From: CAVUAN01 sp963739435
Lineage (GTDB): Bacteria > Acidobacteriota > Thermoanaerobaculia > UBA5066 > Gp7-AA6
Reading direction: 5' to 3'
Length of the DNA: 64,000 bases
Assembly (NCBI GenBank): GCA_963739435.1
Contig: CAVUAN010000019.1
Span: forward strand, 140,536 to 204,535
This document shows positions 63,189 to 64,000 of the stretch, piece after piece. Every line of letters begins with the position of its first letter. The stretch's first letter is position 1. Under the pieces are notes generated by a model. The model was given only the letters and a program-made list of their open reading frames with translations. It searched no databases and was not told the DNA's origin. Made by a program: the position numbers and the translations under genes.

Positions 63189-64000
63189 ATGAAAATCGCC
63201 TTAGCCTGGCTCATCCTCTGGGCGTCCACGTCGGCCGCGCCGGCCGCCGAGATGCTCGTCACGCCGGCCTGGCTGCTCGAGCACAAGGGCGACAAGAACC
63301 TCGTCCTGCTGCACGTCGGAGCGCCCGGCCGAATTCGAGGCCCGAGCACATCCCCGGCGCCCAGCTCGTCAACCCGCAGGACCTCTCGATCCCGCGAGTC
63401 GAGGGAGCGCTCATTCTGCAGCTCCTTCCCCCCAGACGCCCTGCGAAGGAAGCTGGAGAGCCTGGGCATCAGCGACGACTCCCGCGTCATCGTCTATTTC
63501 GCGAAAGGACTGGGTCTCCCCCTCCACGCGCGTCTACTTCAGCCTCGACGCCGCGGGCCTGGGAGACCGGACGTCGCTCCTGGACGGCGGCATGCCCGCC
63601 TGGAAAGCGGCCGGCGGTTCCGTGACGGCCGACGTTCCGCCTCGCGCGCGCGCGGCAAGATCACGGTGGCTCCGCACCCGGAGCTCGTGGCCCAGCTCGA
63701 CAAGGTGAAGGCCAGCCTCGGCAAGTCCGGCGTCGCGATCGTCGACGCGCGGAAACCGCAGTTCTTCGACGGCAGCGAACCCGGCAGCATGCCCCGCGCC
63801 GGCCACATCCCGGGCGCGAAGAGCCTGCCGTTCGACACGCTCGTGACCGACGACAACCTGATGATGAGCGAGGCAAAGACGACCGAGCTCTTCAAGGCCG
63901 CCGGCATCAAGCCCGGCGACACCGTCGTCAGCTACTGCCACGTCGGCCAGCAGGCCACCGTCATCTACTTCGCCGCCAAGCGCCTCGGGTACACCGCCCT
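63189..64000 (+). CDS. Exported thiosulfate/3-mercaptopyruvate sulfurtransferase (frame breaks; runs off the right edge)
   Basis: Signal peptide (LAWLILWASTSAAPAAE), then two rhodanese domains. Domain 1 is recovered only by changing frame several times between about 63320 and 63650 (EMLVTPAWLLEHKGDKNLV; ALRRKLESLGISDDSRVIVY). Domain 2 reads clean from 63660: ARGKITVAPHPELVAQLDKV, SGVAIVDARKPQFFDG, then SYCHVGQQATVIYFAAK with the active Cys in C-x-V-G-Q-Q-A. It transfers sulfane sulfur to thiols or cyanide. The gene ends outside the window. Confidence 0.83.
   Translation, partial: MKIALAWLILWASTSAAPAAEMLVTPAWLLEHKGDKNLVLLHVGAPGRIRGPSTSPAPSSSTRRTSRSRESRERSFCSSFPPDALRRKLESLGISDDSRVIVYFAKGLGLPLHARLLQPRRRGPGRPDVAPGRRHARLESGRRFRDGRRSASRARGKITVAPHPELVAQLDKVKASLGKSGVAIVDARKPQFFDGSEPGSMPRAGHIPGAKSLPFDTLVTDDNLMMSEAKTTELFKAAGIKPGDTVVSYCHVGQQATVIYFAAKRLGYTA

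Overview
The window is GC-rich, gene-dense bacterial DNA with no rRNA, tRNA or CRISPR array that I can see. The gene repertoire points to an Acidobacteriota-type organism, most like the Thermoanaerobaculia. The signs are a TonB-dependent receptor with a carboxypeptidase-like plug extension, two Hanks-type kinases (one with a TolB-like/TPR output), a secreted protein ending in two copies of a WTFAGGLT...FQPIQDT domain, a beta-helix protein ending in VVDTRNPAGPWGG...VVGYF, and many Tat/Sec-exported accessory enzymes. This is inference from family recall, not a search.

Layout: 1-0.8 kb, an OPT transporter and a small glutaredoxin-like gene whose catalytic cysteine codon is an in-frame TGA (a probable selenoprotein). 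0.8-5.2 kb, a coupled operon of a cupredoxin, a CACHE-HAMP-Ser/Thr kinase, a porin-like barrel and a receiver-like protein. 5.2-15.4 kb, exported enzymes and repeat proteins (glycosylasparaginase, DinB, a BNR-like beta-propeller, amidase, Sel1 lipoprotein, DUF1326, DUF1801, DUF4412). 15.5-21.1 kb, an atypical P450, ArfB, an alkyltransferase-like protein, an SH3/His-rich protein and an ABC exporter. 21-29.3 kb, a HEAT-ankyrin protein, a spermidine-synthase-like fusion, LEA-2, cupins and DUF885.

29.4-40.8 kb and 55.8-59.8 kb are two stress or cell-envelope islands: a DsbA-like thioredoxin, GlsB, Crp/Fnr and LysR regulators, lmo0937, NfnAB, superoxide dismutase with an AsmA-like protein, a glycine-zipper protein, two YXWGXW proteins, a Rieske/DUF2231 protein, DUF3309, BON and CBS proteins. 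Six intergenic copies of a nearly identical 19-bp element (consensus GCGRAACAAACGATTGGAC), each followed after 18-19 bp by a hexamer like CATGCT, sit in the gene direction 24-118 bp before start codons in these islands. This looks like one dedicated promoter class tying the islands into a regulon.

40.9-55.8 kb holds a TonB receptor, an Fpg/Nei glycosylase, an iron-permease-like protein, an acetamidase, a TPR lipoprotein, an alpha/beta hydrolase, a beta-helix protein, an arylsulfotransferase, DinB and a metallo-beta-lactamase-fold hydrolase. 59.9-64 kb holds a kinase-TPR protein, a PilZ protein, a broken hypothetical gene and a sulfurtransferase that runs off the right edge.

Roughly 35 single-base frame breaks interrupt otherwise conserved genes, clustered near 7-9.7, 34.1-35.5 and 63.3-63.7 kb. 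They look more like uncorrected sequence errors than decay, so affected genes are annotated at full reconstructed extent.
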